NCBI RefSeq assembly: GCF_934643285.1
Contig: NZ_CAKUBT010000009.1
Coordinates: 1 to 64,000 of the forward strand
DNA: 64,000 bases
Reading direction: 5' to 3'
Origin: an uncultured Ellagibacter sp.
GTDB taxonomy: Bacteria; Actinomycetota; Coriobacteriia; Coriobacteriales; Eggerthellaceae
Part shown: in pieces, positions 22,641 through 31,619 of the stretch
Layout of the letters: each line of letters begins with the position of its first letter
How positions within the stretch are numbered: the first letter of the stretch is position 1
Notes under the pieces: model-generated
Database searches by the model: none
Told to the model about the DNA's origin: nothing
The model's input: only the letters and a program-made list of their open reading frames with translations
Translations under genes and position numbers: made by a program

Positions 22641-25133
22641 ATGGCCGACTACCGAGAGTTTCTCGACGGAATTGACCGTAAGGCCTACCACGAGGGAGAG
22701 GTTACTTGGGAAGAAGACGGTATGACCGTCACGCGCACGTATAACTACTCTGCGCCTGGGTGCCATGACTCATGCGGCGTGTTGCTTTACACGAAGGATG
22801 GCAAGCTGCAAAAGGTCGAAGGCGACCCGCTCGATCCCTATGCGAACGGTAAGCTTTGCATGCGCTGCCTTGACCTTGAGGAAATGGTCAACCACCCGCA
22901 GCGCCTCAAGTACCCAATGAAGCGTGCAGGGGAGCGCGGGGAGAACAAGTGGGAGCGCATCACGTGGGACGAGGCGCTTGACATCATCGAGAAGTACATC
23001 AAAGAGGAAATCGACGACAAGGGCTTGGGCCGCGAGTCGATCCTCGTAGGACACGGCACCGGTCGCAACATCAACTGGCAGGTTCCCTTCATCGCGGGTG
23101 CGTGCTTCCGGACTGCCAACGTTGGCGGCATCTATTTCTCCGGCTGGTGGTGCTATATGCCGCGCGTATGCGGTGCTGCTGGACCTCTCGGCGACTACCC
23201 GATCGTCGACGCTTCTGAGACCCTGCCCGATCGTTACGCCAACGAAGAGTGGGTTCGTCCGGACGTTCTCGTCGTGTGGGGCAACGAGCCGCTCAAGAGC
23301 AATGGCGACGGCTATCTTGGCCATTGGCTGAACATGTGCGTGCAGCTTGGCACGCAGATCATTTCCATCGACCCGGTCCTTACCTGGTGGGGCGCCCGTG
23401 CGGAATACTGGTTGCGCCCGCACCCCGGCACGGACTGCTGCATCGCGCTCGCGTGGCTGAACGTCATCATGAACGAGGACTTGATCGATCACGAATTCGT
23501 CGAATACTGGTGCGCGTACTACGACGAGCTTAAGGAGCATGTGCAGCAGTTCACCCCGGAATGGGCATCCTCCATCACCTCCGTTCCGGTCGAGGACATC
23601 GTCGGCTCTGCCCGCATGTACGCTAACGCCGATAAGGGCGCTATCCAGTGGGGCCTCGTGTTTGACGCGGGTACTTCGTCGTCCATGCATTGGACAGAAG
23701 CTGTGTGCGACCTCATGGCCATCTGCGGTAACATCGAGAAGCCCGGCACGCACGTGCTCGTGCACAATGCCTTCGACATTAATGCTGGGTATTCCTCGGT
23801 AGACCTTTACGCTGACAAGGGCGCGCTTGACCGAAAGTTCCGCAAATGGATGGTCGGCGACGAGGGCATGGATTTCGTCGGCATGTCGAACTGCGATGCC
23901 ATGGCGAGTGTTCTCGAGGCGGGGAAGATTCCCGTCAACGGTGAGGAATATCCGATTAAGATGTTCTGGGCGCAGAGCTGCAACGCACTTTCCGGCCACG
24001 AGGGACAGGTGCCTCGCGCCTACAAGTACATGAGCAAGATTCCGTTCATCGTCTACGCCGACCCCTTCATCACGCCGACGATGATCGCACTTGCCGACCT
24101 TATCTTGCCTGTCTCCATGTCCGTCGAGCGTGACTCCGCGCGCACCTGGTGGACGCCGCTTCGCGCCATGAAGAAGGTCACGAGCTTCTACGAGGCTAAG
24201 TCCGATGAGGAAATCGCCCTTTGGCTCGGCAAGCGTCTGAACCCGGAGCTCTTCGAGCGCTGGGATACCGCAGAGGACTTCATCAACGACTACCTGCTCA
24301 CCGACCTTGCGGTTGTCGGCCCCGACGGGAAGGTGCAGAAGGCAAACTTCTCCGCCGCGACAGACGACAATTGGGGCCACACCTCCGTGTCGGAAGAAGG
24401 CGGTCCCTCTATTGTCACGAAGTGCCCCTACACCTTTGATCAGCTGGTCGAAGCCGGCGGACATGCGTACGACGAGTGGAACGCCACGTACAACAAGCAC
24501 GAGAAGGGCTTGCTGCGTCCCGACGGCAAGGTTGGGTTCAATACGCCTTCTGGCAGAATCGAGCTGGTGCCCACCATCTTCAACGCCTGGGGAATTCCAC
24601 CGCTTCCCGTTTACACGCCGGCACCGGAGACGTGGGAGACCACACCCGAGGTGATGGAAGAGCTGCCGTTCTACATGATCAACGGTGCTCGTTCCTATGA
24701 GTTCTTCCATACCGAGCACAGGCAGGCGCCTACGATGCGTGAGTTCCATCCCGAGCCGCTTGTCAAGATCAGCCCCAAGGCCGCCAAAGACTACAACCTC
24801 CACGACGGCGACTGGATTTGGATGGAGAACAACGAAGGTCGCTGCATGCAGATGGTCAAGATCTTCGAGGGCATTCCCGACGACTGCATCTCCGCAGAGC
24901 ACGGCTGGTGGAAACCCGAGACCGAAGGCGCCGCTCCGAACCTGCACCACTGCTTCGACTACAACGTCAACAACCTTACGCGCAACTTCCAGGCTGGACC
25001 CGGCGGTATCGGGTCGCCCATCAAATGCACGCGTTGCCGCATCTACAAGGTGCAGGAAGGCGATGTCATGCCCGGCGAGCAGATCGTGAACCGCGGCGGA
25101 TGGCGAGACGACTACGAGCCGATGAAGGCTTAA
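22641..25133 (+). CDS. Molybdopterin oxidoreductase 1 (catechol dehydroxylase / transhydroxylase-like)
   Basis: A DMSO-reductase-family catalytic subunit of 830 residues that should bind a bis-MGD molybdenum cofactor. The N-terminus has no Tat signal, so it is cytoplasmic. Cys41, Cys45, Cys73 and Cys76 replace the usual CxxCxxxC plus C set: the first Cys position is Ala38. MGD-binding and core segments such as VLVVWGNEPLKSN, ISIDPVLTWWGARAEYW and AEHGWWKPE are present. The candidate Mo-ligand region reads IVDASET. AGGAGGGG precedes the ATG. It is paired with a ferredoxin-like gene 19 bases downstream. It resembles Eggerthellaceae catechol dehydroxylases and pyrogallol transhydroxylase; the substrate is unknown. 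Confidence 0.85.
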   Translation: MADYREFLDGIDRKAYHEGEVTWEEDGMTVTRTYNYSAPGCHDSCGVLLYTKDGKLQKVEGDPLDPYANGKLCMRCLDLEEMVNHPQRLKYPMKRAGERGENKWERITWDEALDIIEKYIKEEIDDKGLGRESILVGHGTGRNINWQVPFIAGACFRTANVGGIYFSGWWCYMPRVCGAAGPLGDYPIVDASETLPDRYANEEWVRPDVLVVWGNEPLKSNGDGYLGHWLNMCVQLGTQIISIDPVLTWWGARAEYWLRPHPGTDCCIALAWLNVIMNEDLIDHEFVEYWCAYYDELKEHVQQFTPEWASSITSVPVEDIVGSARMYANADKGAIQWGLVFDAGTSSSMHWTEAVCDLMAICGNIEKPGTHVLVHNAFDINAGYSSVDLYADKGALDRKFRKWMVGDEGMDFVGMSNCDAMASVLEAGKIPVNGEEYPIKMFWAQSCNALSGHEGQVPRAYKYMSKIPFIVYADPFITPTMIALADLILPVSMSVERDSARTWWTPLRAMKKVTSFYEAKSDEEIALWLGKRLNPELFERWDTAEDFINDYLLTDLAVVGPDGKVQKANFSAATDDNWGHTSVSEEGGPSIVTKCPYTFDQLVEAGGHAYDEWNATYNKHEKGLLRPDGKVGFNTPSGRIELVPTIFNAWGIPPLPVYTPAPETWETTPEVMEELPFYMINGARSYEFFHTEHRQAPTMREFHPEPLVKISPKAAKDYNLHDGDWIWMENNEGRCMQMVKIFEGIPDDCISAEHGWWKPETEGAAPNLHHCFDYNVNNLTRNFQAGPGGIGSPIKCTRCRIYKVQEGDVMPGEQIVNRGGWRDDYEPMKA

Positions 25134-25152
25134 GGGAAGGGGAGAAGACATC

Positions 25153-25503
25153 ATGACCAAGGGAATCCTCATCAACTACGACTACTGCACCGGCTGCCAC
25201 AGCTGCGAGGTGGCCTGCAAGAAGGAGCTCGGCCTGCCCAAGGGCGAGTTCGGCATCAAGCTCACCGAGACCGGCCCCTACGAGTACTCCGGAAAGGAGG
25301 GCTCCTCCCCGAAGGAGAGGTGGGAGTGGACGTGGCTCCCGGTGGTGACCAAGGCCTGCGACATGTGCGCGGAACGCACCGAGGCGGGCAAGATGCCCAT
25401 GTGTGTGCAGCACTGCCAGGCGTGGTGCATGTACTACGGCGAGGCCGAGGACCTCGTCAAGAAGATGGACGGCGGCTCGCGCTGGGCGCTGTTCACCAAG
25501 TAA
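25153..25503 (+). CDS. 4Fe-4S ferredoxin-like electron-transfer subunit (copy 1)
   Basis: A protein of 116 residues with two cluster motifs: CTGCHSCEVAC (12-22), and CDMCAER followed by CVQHCQAWC near the C-terminal third. No signal or membrane helix is present. It should be the small subunit that passes electrons to the molybdoenzyme encoded just upstream, like the beta subunit of transhydroxylase-type enzymes. All 351 bases from ATG to TAA are identical to the gene at 31157, while the flanks differ from the first base outside. Only 4 of 116 sense codons end in A or T, far fewer than in neighbouring genes, which suggests a foreign or recently converted tract. Confidence 0.9.
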   Translation: MTKGILINYDYCTGCHSCEVACKKELGLPKGEFGIKLTETGPYEYSGKEGSSPKERWEWTWLPVVTKACDMCAERTEAGKMPMCVQHCQAWCMYYGEAEDLVKKMDGGSRWALFTK

Positions 25504-25535
25504 ACCGTTTAATCAACACATCGCGTTCGTTCTAG

Positions 25536-25566
25536 GCTCGCCTGCGGAAGAAATGTGCAGGCGAGC
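25536..25566 (+). terminator. Hairpin between ferredoxin and MFS genes
   Basis: GCTCGCCTGC (25536-25545) and GCAGGCGAGC (25557-25566) form a perfect 10-bp stem with an 11-base loop. No T-run follows, so it may be an attenuator or a 3'-end stabiliser and not a full stop. Confidence 0.5.
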
Positions 25567-25613
25567 ATCTCGAAGACTGCAACCAAATACTAATCGCGTT
25601 ACGCCAAGGAGGT

Positions 25614-25649
25614 GTAGGGGCGTATTCGCAAAATTTGTCTCAATATAAA
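25614..25649 (+). promoter_or_regulatory. Candidate activated promoter of MFS transporter 1
   Basis: TATAAA (25644-25649) is a fair -10 without a consensus -35. The -35 position is covered by GTAGGGGCGTATTCGCAAAA (25614-25633), which resembles the element before the first molybdoenzyme gene. TATTCG starts 21 bases before this -10 and 20 before the other. Confidence 0.4.
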
Positions 25650-25678
25650 AGAGGGGATCATTTTCTTTAGGAGGGAAA

Positions 25679-26941
25679 ATGTCTGAAATTCAACAGAAGA
25701 GCAAGAAAAGGGCAATGCTCGTGCTCGTCGGCTGCTGCCTTATGCAGATGGTCGGCCTCGGCACCGTCTTGAACTCTTCGTCTGCTTACTTCGCGTTCGT
25801 TCCCGTTCTCGCGGGCGTCGACATGATGTCCTATGTCATGTGGATTTCCATGTACGGCATCGCCGCTCTCGTCGGCACGTTCCTGGGCGGCATCCTGCTC
25901 CCCAAGAACACCAAGCTCTTCCTTTCCATCGACGTCGTCGTCGTTGCGGTGGCGCTCGTCGGCTTCACGTTCGCAACGCCTGAATGGACATGGCAGTTCT
26001 CCGCGCTCGGCATCGTGATGGGCCTCTTCGGCGGCCAGTTCTTCATCTACGCATGCCCGCTGCTCGTGAACTCTTGGTTCGGCTCCGCTGTCGCCGGCCG
26101 CTATCTCGGCATCGCCAACCTTTTCTCCGGCATCGGCGGCGCCATCTTCCCCCTGGTCTTCACTCAGCTGTTCCAGGTTATGAGCTGGCAGGGCGTGTAC
26201 TACGTCAACGCGGTGCTCATCCTTCTCATCCTCATCTTCTCGCTGACCGTCTTCTCGACCGATCCCTCCAAGAGCGGCCTTGAACCTTACGGTCCGATGC
26301 TCGGCGAGCAGGCTGCAGGCTCCAAGGCGGGCGTGCCGCTGAAGTACTGCCTCGGCTCGGTTGCCTTCATCCTCATGATCATCGCCTGCGTCGGCTGCTC
26401 CTTCCCGGGCGGCTTCAACTCCTACATCCAGGCGAACTGCCTTGAGGTTCTCGGCGCCGATGCCGCGACCTTCTCTGCAACGCTCATGACGTTCCTGCAA
26501 ATCGGCTACATCATCGCATCGTTCGCCGGTGGCTGGCTCTGCGACAAATTCGGCTTCAAGCCGGTTACCATCGGCCTGTTCGCCCTTACCGCGCTTATGT
26601 TCCTCTGCTGGGCGTTCGTTGCGAAATCTGAGGTCACGATGGCTCTCACCGCCTTCTTCTTCGGCATGAACAACGCTATCGTCACCATCTGCGTGCCGAT
26701 GCTCGTCCGCAACAACTTCGGCGAAAAGCACTTCGACAAGATTCTGTCCTACGCCATGATGGGCGTCGGCCTGGGCGGTGCGTTCGGCGCTCCGATCATC
26801 GCCAGCTTCTACACCACGACCGGCAGCTACTCCGGTGCCTTCACCGTCGGCGCCGTGGTCATGGTCATCACCCTTGCCCTCATCCTTGTTTCCTGCGCTG
26901 CTGCGAACAAGACCAAGAAGGCTCACTGGGAAGAGGTCTAG
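25679..26941 (+). CDS. MFS transporter 1
   Basis: A major facilitator superfamily membrane protein of 420 residues with twelve predicted helices and a charged central loop near 200-215 (DPSKSGLEPYGPM). It resembles OxlT/monocarboxylate-type MFS members, which carry organic anions. AGGAGG precedes the ATG by four bases. It follows the first oxidoreductase-ferredoxin pair and has its own candidate promoter, so it probably imports the enzyme's substrate or exchanges it for product. It is clearly related to the next MFS gene but not near-identical. Confidence 0.88.
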   Translation: MSEIQQKSKKRAMLVLVGCCLMQMVGLGTVLNSSSAYFAFVPVLAGVDMMSYVMWISMYGIAALVGTFLGGILLPKNTKLFLSIDVVVVAVALVGFTFATPEWTWQFSALGIVMGLFGGQFFIYACPLLVNSWFGSAVAGRYLGIANLFSGIGGAIFPLVFTQLFQVMSWQGVYYVNAVLILLILIFSLTVFSTDPSKSGLEPYGPMLGEQAAGSKAGVPLKYCLGSVAFILMIIACVGCSFPGGFNSYIQANCLEVLGADAATFSATLMTFLQIGYIIASFAGGWLCDKFGFKPVTIGLFALTALMFLCWAFVAKSEVTMALTAFFFGMNNAIVTICVPMLVRNNFGEKHFDKILSYAMMGVGLGGAFGAPIIASFYTTTGSYSGAFTVGAVVMVITLALILVSCAAANKTKKAHWEEV

Positions 26942-26986
26942 CGCCTAAGACTCAGTTCGCCTGAGGGTTCTCCACTGCTCGATTCG

Positions 26987-27020
26987 GGGCGGGCCGCGAC
27001 ATAGCGGCTGCGGCCCGCCC
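26987..27020 (+). terminator. GC-rich hairpin after MFS transporter 1
   Basis: GGGCGGGCCGC (26987-26997) and GCGGCCCGCCC (27010-27020) form a perfect 11-bp stem. No T-run follows directly, although a TTTTTT lies at 27048-27053. Confidence 0.6.
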
Positions 27021-27065
27021 GTTCGGGCGAAACGACTTCGATAACCGTTTTTTAAGGAGCTCGAT

Positions 27066-27155
27066 ATGAGCCTGGATAGACCTTTGTCTTTGGGCGGGTT
27101 TCCCTTTAAGACCGGGTTGCACCTGCCTGGGCGCATGTGGTTCATGCCGAACTAG
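27066..27155 (+). CDS. Small ORF of 29 codons with strong ribosome site
   Basis: ATG 27066 has AAGGAG six bases upstream, a better ribosome site than many real genes here, and the frame closes at TAG 27153-27155. The peptide contains RPLSLGGFPFKTGLHLPGRM and ends in WFMPN. It faintly recalls the N-terminal strand of old-yellow-enzyme proteins (LKNRIVMAPM type), so it may be the stub of a lost flavoprotein gene. Alternatively it is a leader peptide for MFS transporter 2, which starts 71 bases later. I do not recognise a function. Confidence 0.4.
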   Translation: MSLDRPLSLGGFPFKTGLHLPGRMWFMPN

Positions 27156-27226
27156 CAAATTACCTTGTTGGCCAGGCATGATGCTCAAAGATTGCCTGCC
27201 AGCTGAAAACTGAGGAGGGGCTTTCA

Positions 27227-28471
27227 GTGGAAGAGAAGAAGCAGGGCATCCATTACGCATGGAAAATCATGATCGGATGCTGTTTCCTCCAAGCCGGTGC
27301 ATTGGGTGCCATCATGAATTCGGGCGGCATCTTCTTTGTCCCGATTTGCGAGGACTTGGGGTTCGATAGAGGCGCGATTGCACTCTATCTCACGTTCTAC
27401 TTCATCGCGACGACGTTCACCTACCCGCTCGTTGCGAAGTTTTTGCCAAGATGGGATTTCAGAAAATTCTTAACGGGGTGTTTTCTCATCCTTGCCGCAA
27501 CCGAAGCGGCAATGGGCTTCTTCACGGAGCTTTGGCAGTGGTACGTAGGTGGCGTTGTTCTAGGTATCGCCGGCGCGCTCGTCTTCGTTGTCGCATCGAC
27601 GGTGCTTATCGAGAACTGGTTCGTTGAGAAACGCGGCACGGCGCTCGGCATCGCGATGTGCGGTTCCGGCATCGGCGGCGTCATCTTCCCGATTCTCGGC
27701 AACTTCCTAATCGAGACTATTGGTTGGCGCATGGCCTATCCGGCTATCGCCGTGATCATATGCGTTCTCGTCCTTCCGTGGACTATCTTCGTGTTCAGGC
27801 TCCATCCGTCCGAGCTTGGCCTTGAGCCTTACGGAGCGGACAAGGCGAAGGAGCTTGAGGAGGCTGCTGCGAACGAGAAGGGCGTGCCCGCCAAGAAGGC
27901 GATCTTCACCCTGGCGTTCATCTGCATCTTCTTGTACGCGGGCATCGAGGCGCTCTTCAGCGGCTACAACAACCATCTGCCCGGCTTCGCCGAGTCGATC
28001 GGGTATTCTGCCGCATTCGGCGCGAGCATCCTGTCCTTGGCTCAGCTTGGCTACACGGTTGCGACGCTCGTCATGGGCTGGGTTACCGACAAGATCGGCG
28101 TTGCCGCGTCCACCTACATCACGCTCGGCATCACCGCGTTGTCCCTGCTCGGCTTCTCTTTCTTCCAAGACGAAATCCCGCTCATTATCTCGGCATTCGT
28201 CTTCGGCATGAACTCGGTCATCATCACCATCTCCGTGCCGACGCTGATTTCCGAGATTTTCGGCAAGAAGCACTTCGCCGAGATTCTGCCGTACTCGCGC
28301 ATGTCCGGCATCATCGGCTGCTTCGGCGCTGCGGCCATCGGCGCGTGCTACGACGTGACGGGAAGCTACGTCGGCTCGTTTTTCGCGGGCGTCGGCATCC
28401 TCGCCGCGTGCGCCATCCTTGTCGGCATCGCGCTCTCCCAGAAAAGGAAGATCCATGCCCTTTGGGAGTAA
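27227..28471 (+). CDS. MFS transporter 2
   Basis: A major facilitator protein of 414 residues with twelve helices, of the same OxlT-like type as the upstream transporter. It shares the FRLHPSELGLEPYG central-loop pattern and the FGKKHFAEIL motif in the second half. The start is GTG with GAGGAGGGG upstream. It lies immediately before the second oxidoreductase-ferredoxin pair, so it probably serves that enzyme. Two transporters next to two related enzyme pairs suggest duplication of a transporter-enzyme module followed by specialisation. No binding residues allow a substrate to be named. Confidence 0.88.
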   Translation: MEEKKQGIHYAWKIMIGCCFLQAGALGAIMNSGGIFFVPICEDLGFDRGAIALYLTFYFIATTFTYPLVAKFLPRWDFRKFLTGCFLILAATEAAMGFFTELWQWYVGGVVLGIAGALVFVVASTVLIENWFVEKRGTALGIAMCGSGIGGVIFPILGNFLIETIGWRMAYPAIAVIICVLVLPWTIFVFRLHPSELGLEPYGADKAKELEEAAANEKGVPAKKAIFTLAFICIFLYAGIEALFSGYNNHLPGFAESIGYSAAFGASILSLAQLGYTVATLVMGWVTDKIGVAASTYITLGITALSLLGFSFFQDEIPLIISAFVFGMNSVIITISVPTLISEIFGKKHFAEILPYSRMSGIIGCFGAAAIGACYDVTGSYVGSFFAGVGILAACAILVGIALSQKRKIHALWE

Positions 28472-28585
28472 CAGGCATTCGCCGGGCTGGGCTCGAGGCG
28501 AGTGAGGGCAGGTTGAGCTCAGACCGGTGAGATATCGGTTCTTGCAAAAGCAAGCGACCGCAAAGCATTAACAGGAAGGAATAAC

Positions 28586-31147
28586 ATGGCAGACTATCAG
28601 GAGTTCCTTGACGGCATCGACCGCAAGGCGTACCACGAGGGGGAGTGGCAATGGGAAGAGGATGGGTGCACGGTAACGCGTACCTACCACTATTCCCCGC
28701 CGGGTTGCCACACTTCTTGCGGCATTCTTCTCTACGTTAAAGACGGCAAGGTCGTGCGCATCGAGGGCGATCCCCTCGACCCGTGCACGAACGGCAAGCT
28801 CTGCATCAAGTGTCTGACAATGACCGAGTCCTTAAACCACCCCGATCGCCTTAAATACCCCATGCGGCGCGCCGGCGAACGCGGCGAGAACAAGTGGGAG
28901 CGCATCTCGTGGGATGAGGCCTACGACGAAATCGAGGCCAAGGTCAAAGACATCTGGGAAACCGACGGCGGCAACGCGATCATCTGCGTGCATGGCACGG
29001 GCAGAAACATCAACTGGCAGGTGCCCTTCTTCGGTCAAGCGGCTCTGAAGACCCCGAACATCTCGACCTTCGGCTTCACCGGCTTCGCCTGCTATATGCC
29101 GCGCATCTGCGGTTCTATCGCCCCGTTCGGCGATTTCCCCATCGTCGATGCGTCCGAAACCCATGCCGACCGCTACAACAACGAGGAATGGGTTCCGCCC
29201 GAGGTGCTCGTCGTTTGGGGCAACGAGCCTCTCGCTTCGAACGCCGACGGCTACGTTGGCCACTGGCTTGTCCAATGCGTGCAGATGGGCACGAAGATTA
29301 TCTCCATCGACCCGCGTCTGACCTGGTGGGGCGCTCGCGCAGAATACTGGCTGCAGATTCGTCCGGGTACCGACGCCGCTCTTGCCTGCGCATGGCTCAA
29401 CGTCATCATTTCCGAAAAGCTCTACGACCAGGAGTACATCGACTACTGGTGCGCCGGATTCGACGAGCTTGCCGAGTCGGTCAAGGACAAGACGCCCGAG
29501 TGGGCGGCCGAGATCACCGGCCTTTCGGTTGAGGACATCATCGGCTCTGCGCGCCTGTATGCAGCCGCCAAGCCGGGCGCCATTCAGTGGGGCCTCGCCT
29601 TCGACCAGCAGCTTTCTGCCATGGCACTCTGCCTTGCGGGCTGCGACCTTATGGCCATCTGCGGCAACGTCGACGTTCCGGGCGGAAACATCCTCGTTCA
29701 CAACGCCTTTGAAATCAACGCCGGCTATGCCTCGGGCGAGAACCTCACGCCGCCCGAATGGCGCGCGAAGAAACTCAACAACAACTACGCGCTTTCCATT
29801 CAAGGCGGCGACTTCGTCGCGCACGCCTCGTCGGACGGCCTCCTTCAAGCCATCGAAGACGGGTTCCCCTATCCCATTAAGATGATGTGGATCCAGTCTT
29901 CCAACACTCTTTCTTGCCCAAGCCAGGACTCTCCCCGCGTCATGGCGGCAATGAAGAAAATCCCCTTCATCGTGAACGCCGATCCCTACATCACCCCGAC
30001 TTCGGTGGCTCTTGCCGACATCATCCTTCCCGTCGCCATGAGCGCAGAGCGCAACTCCGCCCGCACGTGGTGGAGCCCGTGCCGCGCCATGGTGAAGGTC
30101 ACGGATTTCTACGAGGCTAAATCCGACGAGCAGATTATCCTTGATCTGGGCAAGCGCTTGAACCCCGAGGTATTCGGGCAGTGGGACACCGACATCGATT
30201 GGCTGAACTGGTATCTGCACGACGGCACGGGCTCGTTCTCGGCGACCACTGAAGCCACCGACCAGGGCGGTGCCAAGAACTCCGGCAAGACGCTTTTCAC
30301 CGCCGATTGGGAAGAGCTCGTCAAAGACCCCTCGATGCTCGGCCATTCCTACGACGAGTTCAACAGCACGTACAACAAGGCCGCCAAGGGCATGTTCCGT
30401 GCGGACGGCTCCATTGGCTACGGCACGCCTTCCGGGCGCCTCGAGCTTACCCCGATGCTGTACAACTACTGGGGCCTGTCGACCACGCCGTTCCACACCG
30501 AGCCTCCCGAGGGTCCCATTTCCACTCCCGAGCTCATGGAAGAGTACCCGCTCATCCTTACCTGCGGCGGGCGCTCCTTCGAGTTCTTCCATTCCGAGCA
30601 CCGTCAGCTGCCCACGATGCGCGAGCTTCATCCGCAGCCTCTGTGCATGATCAACCCGAAGACCGCCGAAAAGTACGGCATCCAAGACGGCCAGTGGGTA
30701 TGGATCGAAAACGACCACGGCCGCTTCAAGCAGGTGGCCAAGATCACCAAGCAGGTGAACGAGAAGACCATTCATGCGGAACATGGCTGGTGGTTCCCCG
30801 AAACCGAGGGCGCGGCACCTTATCTGTTCGGCACGTTCGAGTCGAATCCCAACAACTGCACGAAGGCGTTCGTCACCGGGCAAGGCGGCGTCGGCTCCCC
30901 GATCAAGTCGATGATCTGCAAGATTTACCCCGTCAAGGAAGGCGACAAGATGCCCTACGAGCAGATCGCCGAGACGGGCAACTTCCCCTGGTACAAGAAG
31001 GTCGAATCTCCGCGTGCCGATGAAATCGCTCGCTATCACGAGGCCTTGGAAGAAGGCAAGGGATACGACCCGATGACGAACCAGGTCATCGATCCCGCCT
31101 CCGGCGCGCGGTTCGACTTGAAGACCGGCGACGCGGTCGAGGCTTAA
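28586..31147 (+). CDS. Molybdopterin oxidoreductase 2 (catechol dehydroxylase / transhydroxylase-like)
   Basis: A DMSO-reductase-family subunit of 853 residues, clearly a paralogue of the enzyme at 22641: both begin MADY.EFLDGIDRKAYHEGE and share the Cys spacing (Cys41, Cys45, Cys73, Cys76), the GTGRNINWQVPF segment, the IVDASET region and AEHGWW. It differs in a longer C-terminus and many pocket residues, so the substrate is probably different but chemically related. It has no Tat signal and should be cytoplasmic. AGGAAGG precedes the ATG. Its partner ferredoxin gene starts nine bases after the stop and is identical to the copy behind enzyme 1. Confidence 0.85.
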   Translation: MADYQEFLDGIDRKAYHEGEWQWEEDGCTVTRTYHYSPPGCHTSCGILLYVKDGKVVRIEGDPLDPCTNGKLCIKCLTMTESLNHPDRLKYPMRRAGERGENKWERISWDEAYDEIEAKVKDIWETDGGNAIICVHGTGRNINWQVPFFGQAALKTPNISTFGFTGFACYMPRICGSIAPFGDFPIVDASETHADRYNNEEWVPPEVLVVWGNEPLASNADGYVGHWLVQCVQMGTKIISIDPRLTWWGARAEYWLQIRPGTDAALACAWLNVIISEKLYDQEYIDYWCAGFDELAESVKDKTPEWAAEITGLSVEDIIGSARLYAAAKPGAIQWGLAFDQQLSAMALCLAGCDLMAICGNVDVPGGNILVHNAFEINAGYASGENLTPPEWRAKKLNNNYALSIQGGDFVAHASSDGLLQAIEDGFPYPIKMMWIQSSNTLSCPSQDSPRVMAAMKKIPFIVNADPYITPTSVALADIILPVAMSAERNSARTWWSPCRAMVKVTDFYEAKSDEQIILDLGKRLNPEVFGQWDTDIDWLNWYLHDGTGSFSATTEATDQGGAKNSGKTLFTADWEELVKDPSMLGHSYDEFNSTYNKAAKGMFRADGSIGYGTPSGRLELTPMLYNYWGLSTTPFHTEPPEGPISTPELMEEYPLILTCGGRSFEFFHSEHRQLPTMRELHPQPLCMINPKTAEKYGIQDGQWVWIENDHGRFKQVAKITKQVNEKTIHAEHGWWFPETEGAAPYLFGTFESNPNNCTKAFVTGQGGVGSPIKSMICKIYPVKEGDKMPYEQIAETGNFPWYKKVESPRADEIARYHEALEEGKGYDPMTNQVIDPASGARFDLKTGDAVEA

Positions 31148-31156
31148 GGGGGCGCT

Positions 31157-31507
31157 ATGACCAAGGGAATCCTCATCAACTACGACTACTGCACCGGCTG
31201 CCACAGCTGCGAGGTGGCCTGCAAGAAGGAGCTCGGCCTGCCCAAGGGCGAGTTCGGCATCAAGCTCACCGAGACCGGCCCCTACGAGTACTCCGGAAAG
31301 GAGGGCTCCTCCCCGAAGGAGAGGTGGGAGTGGACGTGGCTCCCGGTGGTGACCAAGGCCTGCGACATGTGCGCGGAACGCACCGAGGCGGGCAAGATGC
31401 CCATGTGTGTGCAGCACTGCCAGGCGTGGTGCATGTACTACGGCGAGGCCGAGGACCTCGTCAAGAAGATGGACGGCGGCTCGCGCTGGGCGCTGTTCAC
31501 CAAGTAA
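31157..31507 (+). CDS. 4Fe-4S ferredoxin-like electron-transfer subunit (copy 2)
   Basis: This 116-residue protein is identical to the one encoded at 25153, and the 351-bp gene is identical base for base. It carries two four-Cys cluster motifs, CTGCHSCEVAC and CDMCAER...CVQHC. It lies nine bases after molybdoenzyme 2 and should be its electron-transfer subunit. The adjoining enzymes have diverged over much of their length, so the perfect identity points to gene conversion or a very recent copy, with the tract ending exactly at the start and stop codons where flanking homology ends. Confidence 0.9.
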   Translation: MTKGILINYDYCTGCHSCEVACKKELGLPKGEFGIKLTETGPYEYSGKEGSSPKERWEWTWLPVVTKACDMCAERTEAGKMPMCVQHCQAWCMYYGEAEDLVKKMDGGSRWALFTK

Positions 31508-31619
31508 GTTTGCTGAAGTGCTGCTCGGCACCCGCAAGGGGAAGTCGACTGACGGATGCCGAGCGGCTTTCGGATAGAGCAACTAATGTGTTGTGATGAG
31601 AAATGAGGGAGGAAACACA

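Noticed and set aside
25153..31507. Direct repeat as the ends of a composite transposon
   Set aside because: The repeated unit is just one ferredoxin ORF, with no transposase, inverted ends or target duplication. Gene conversion explains it better.
28832..31582. A 916-codon open frame on the minus strand
   Set aside because: Antisense shadow of molybdoenzyme 2 and its ferredoxin gene. Its C-terminal part repeats the shadow under the other identical ferredoxin copy.
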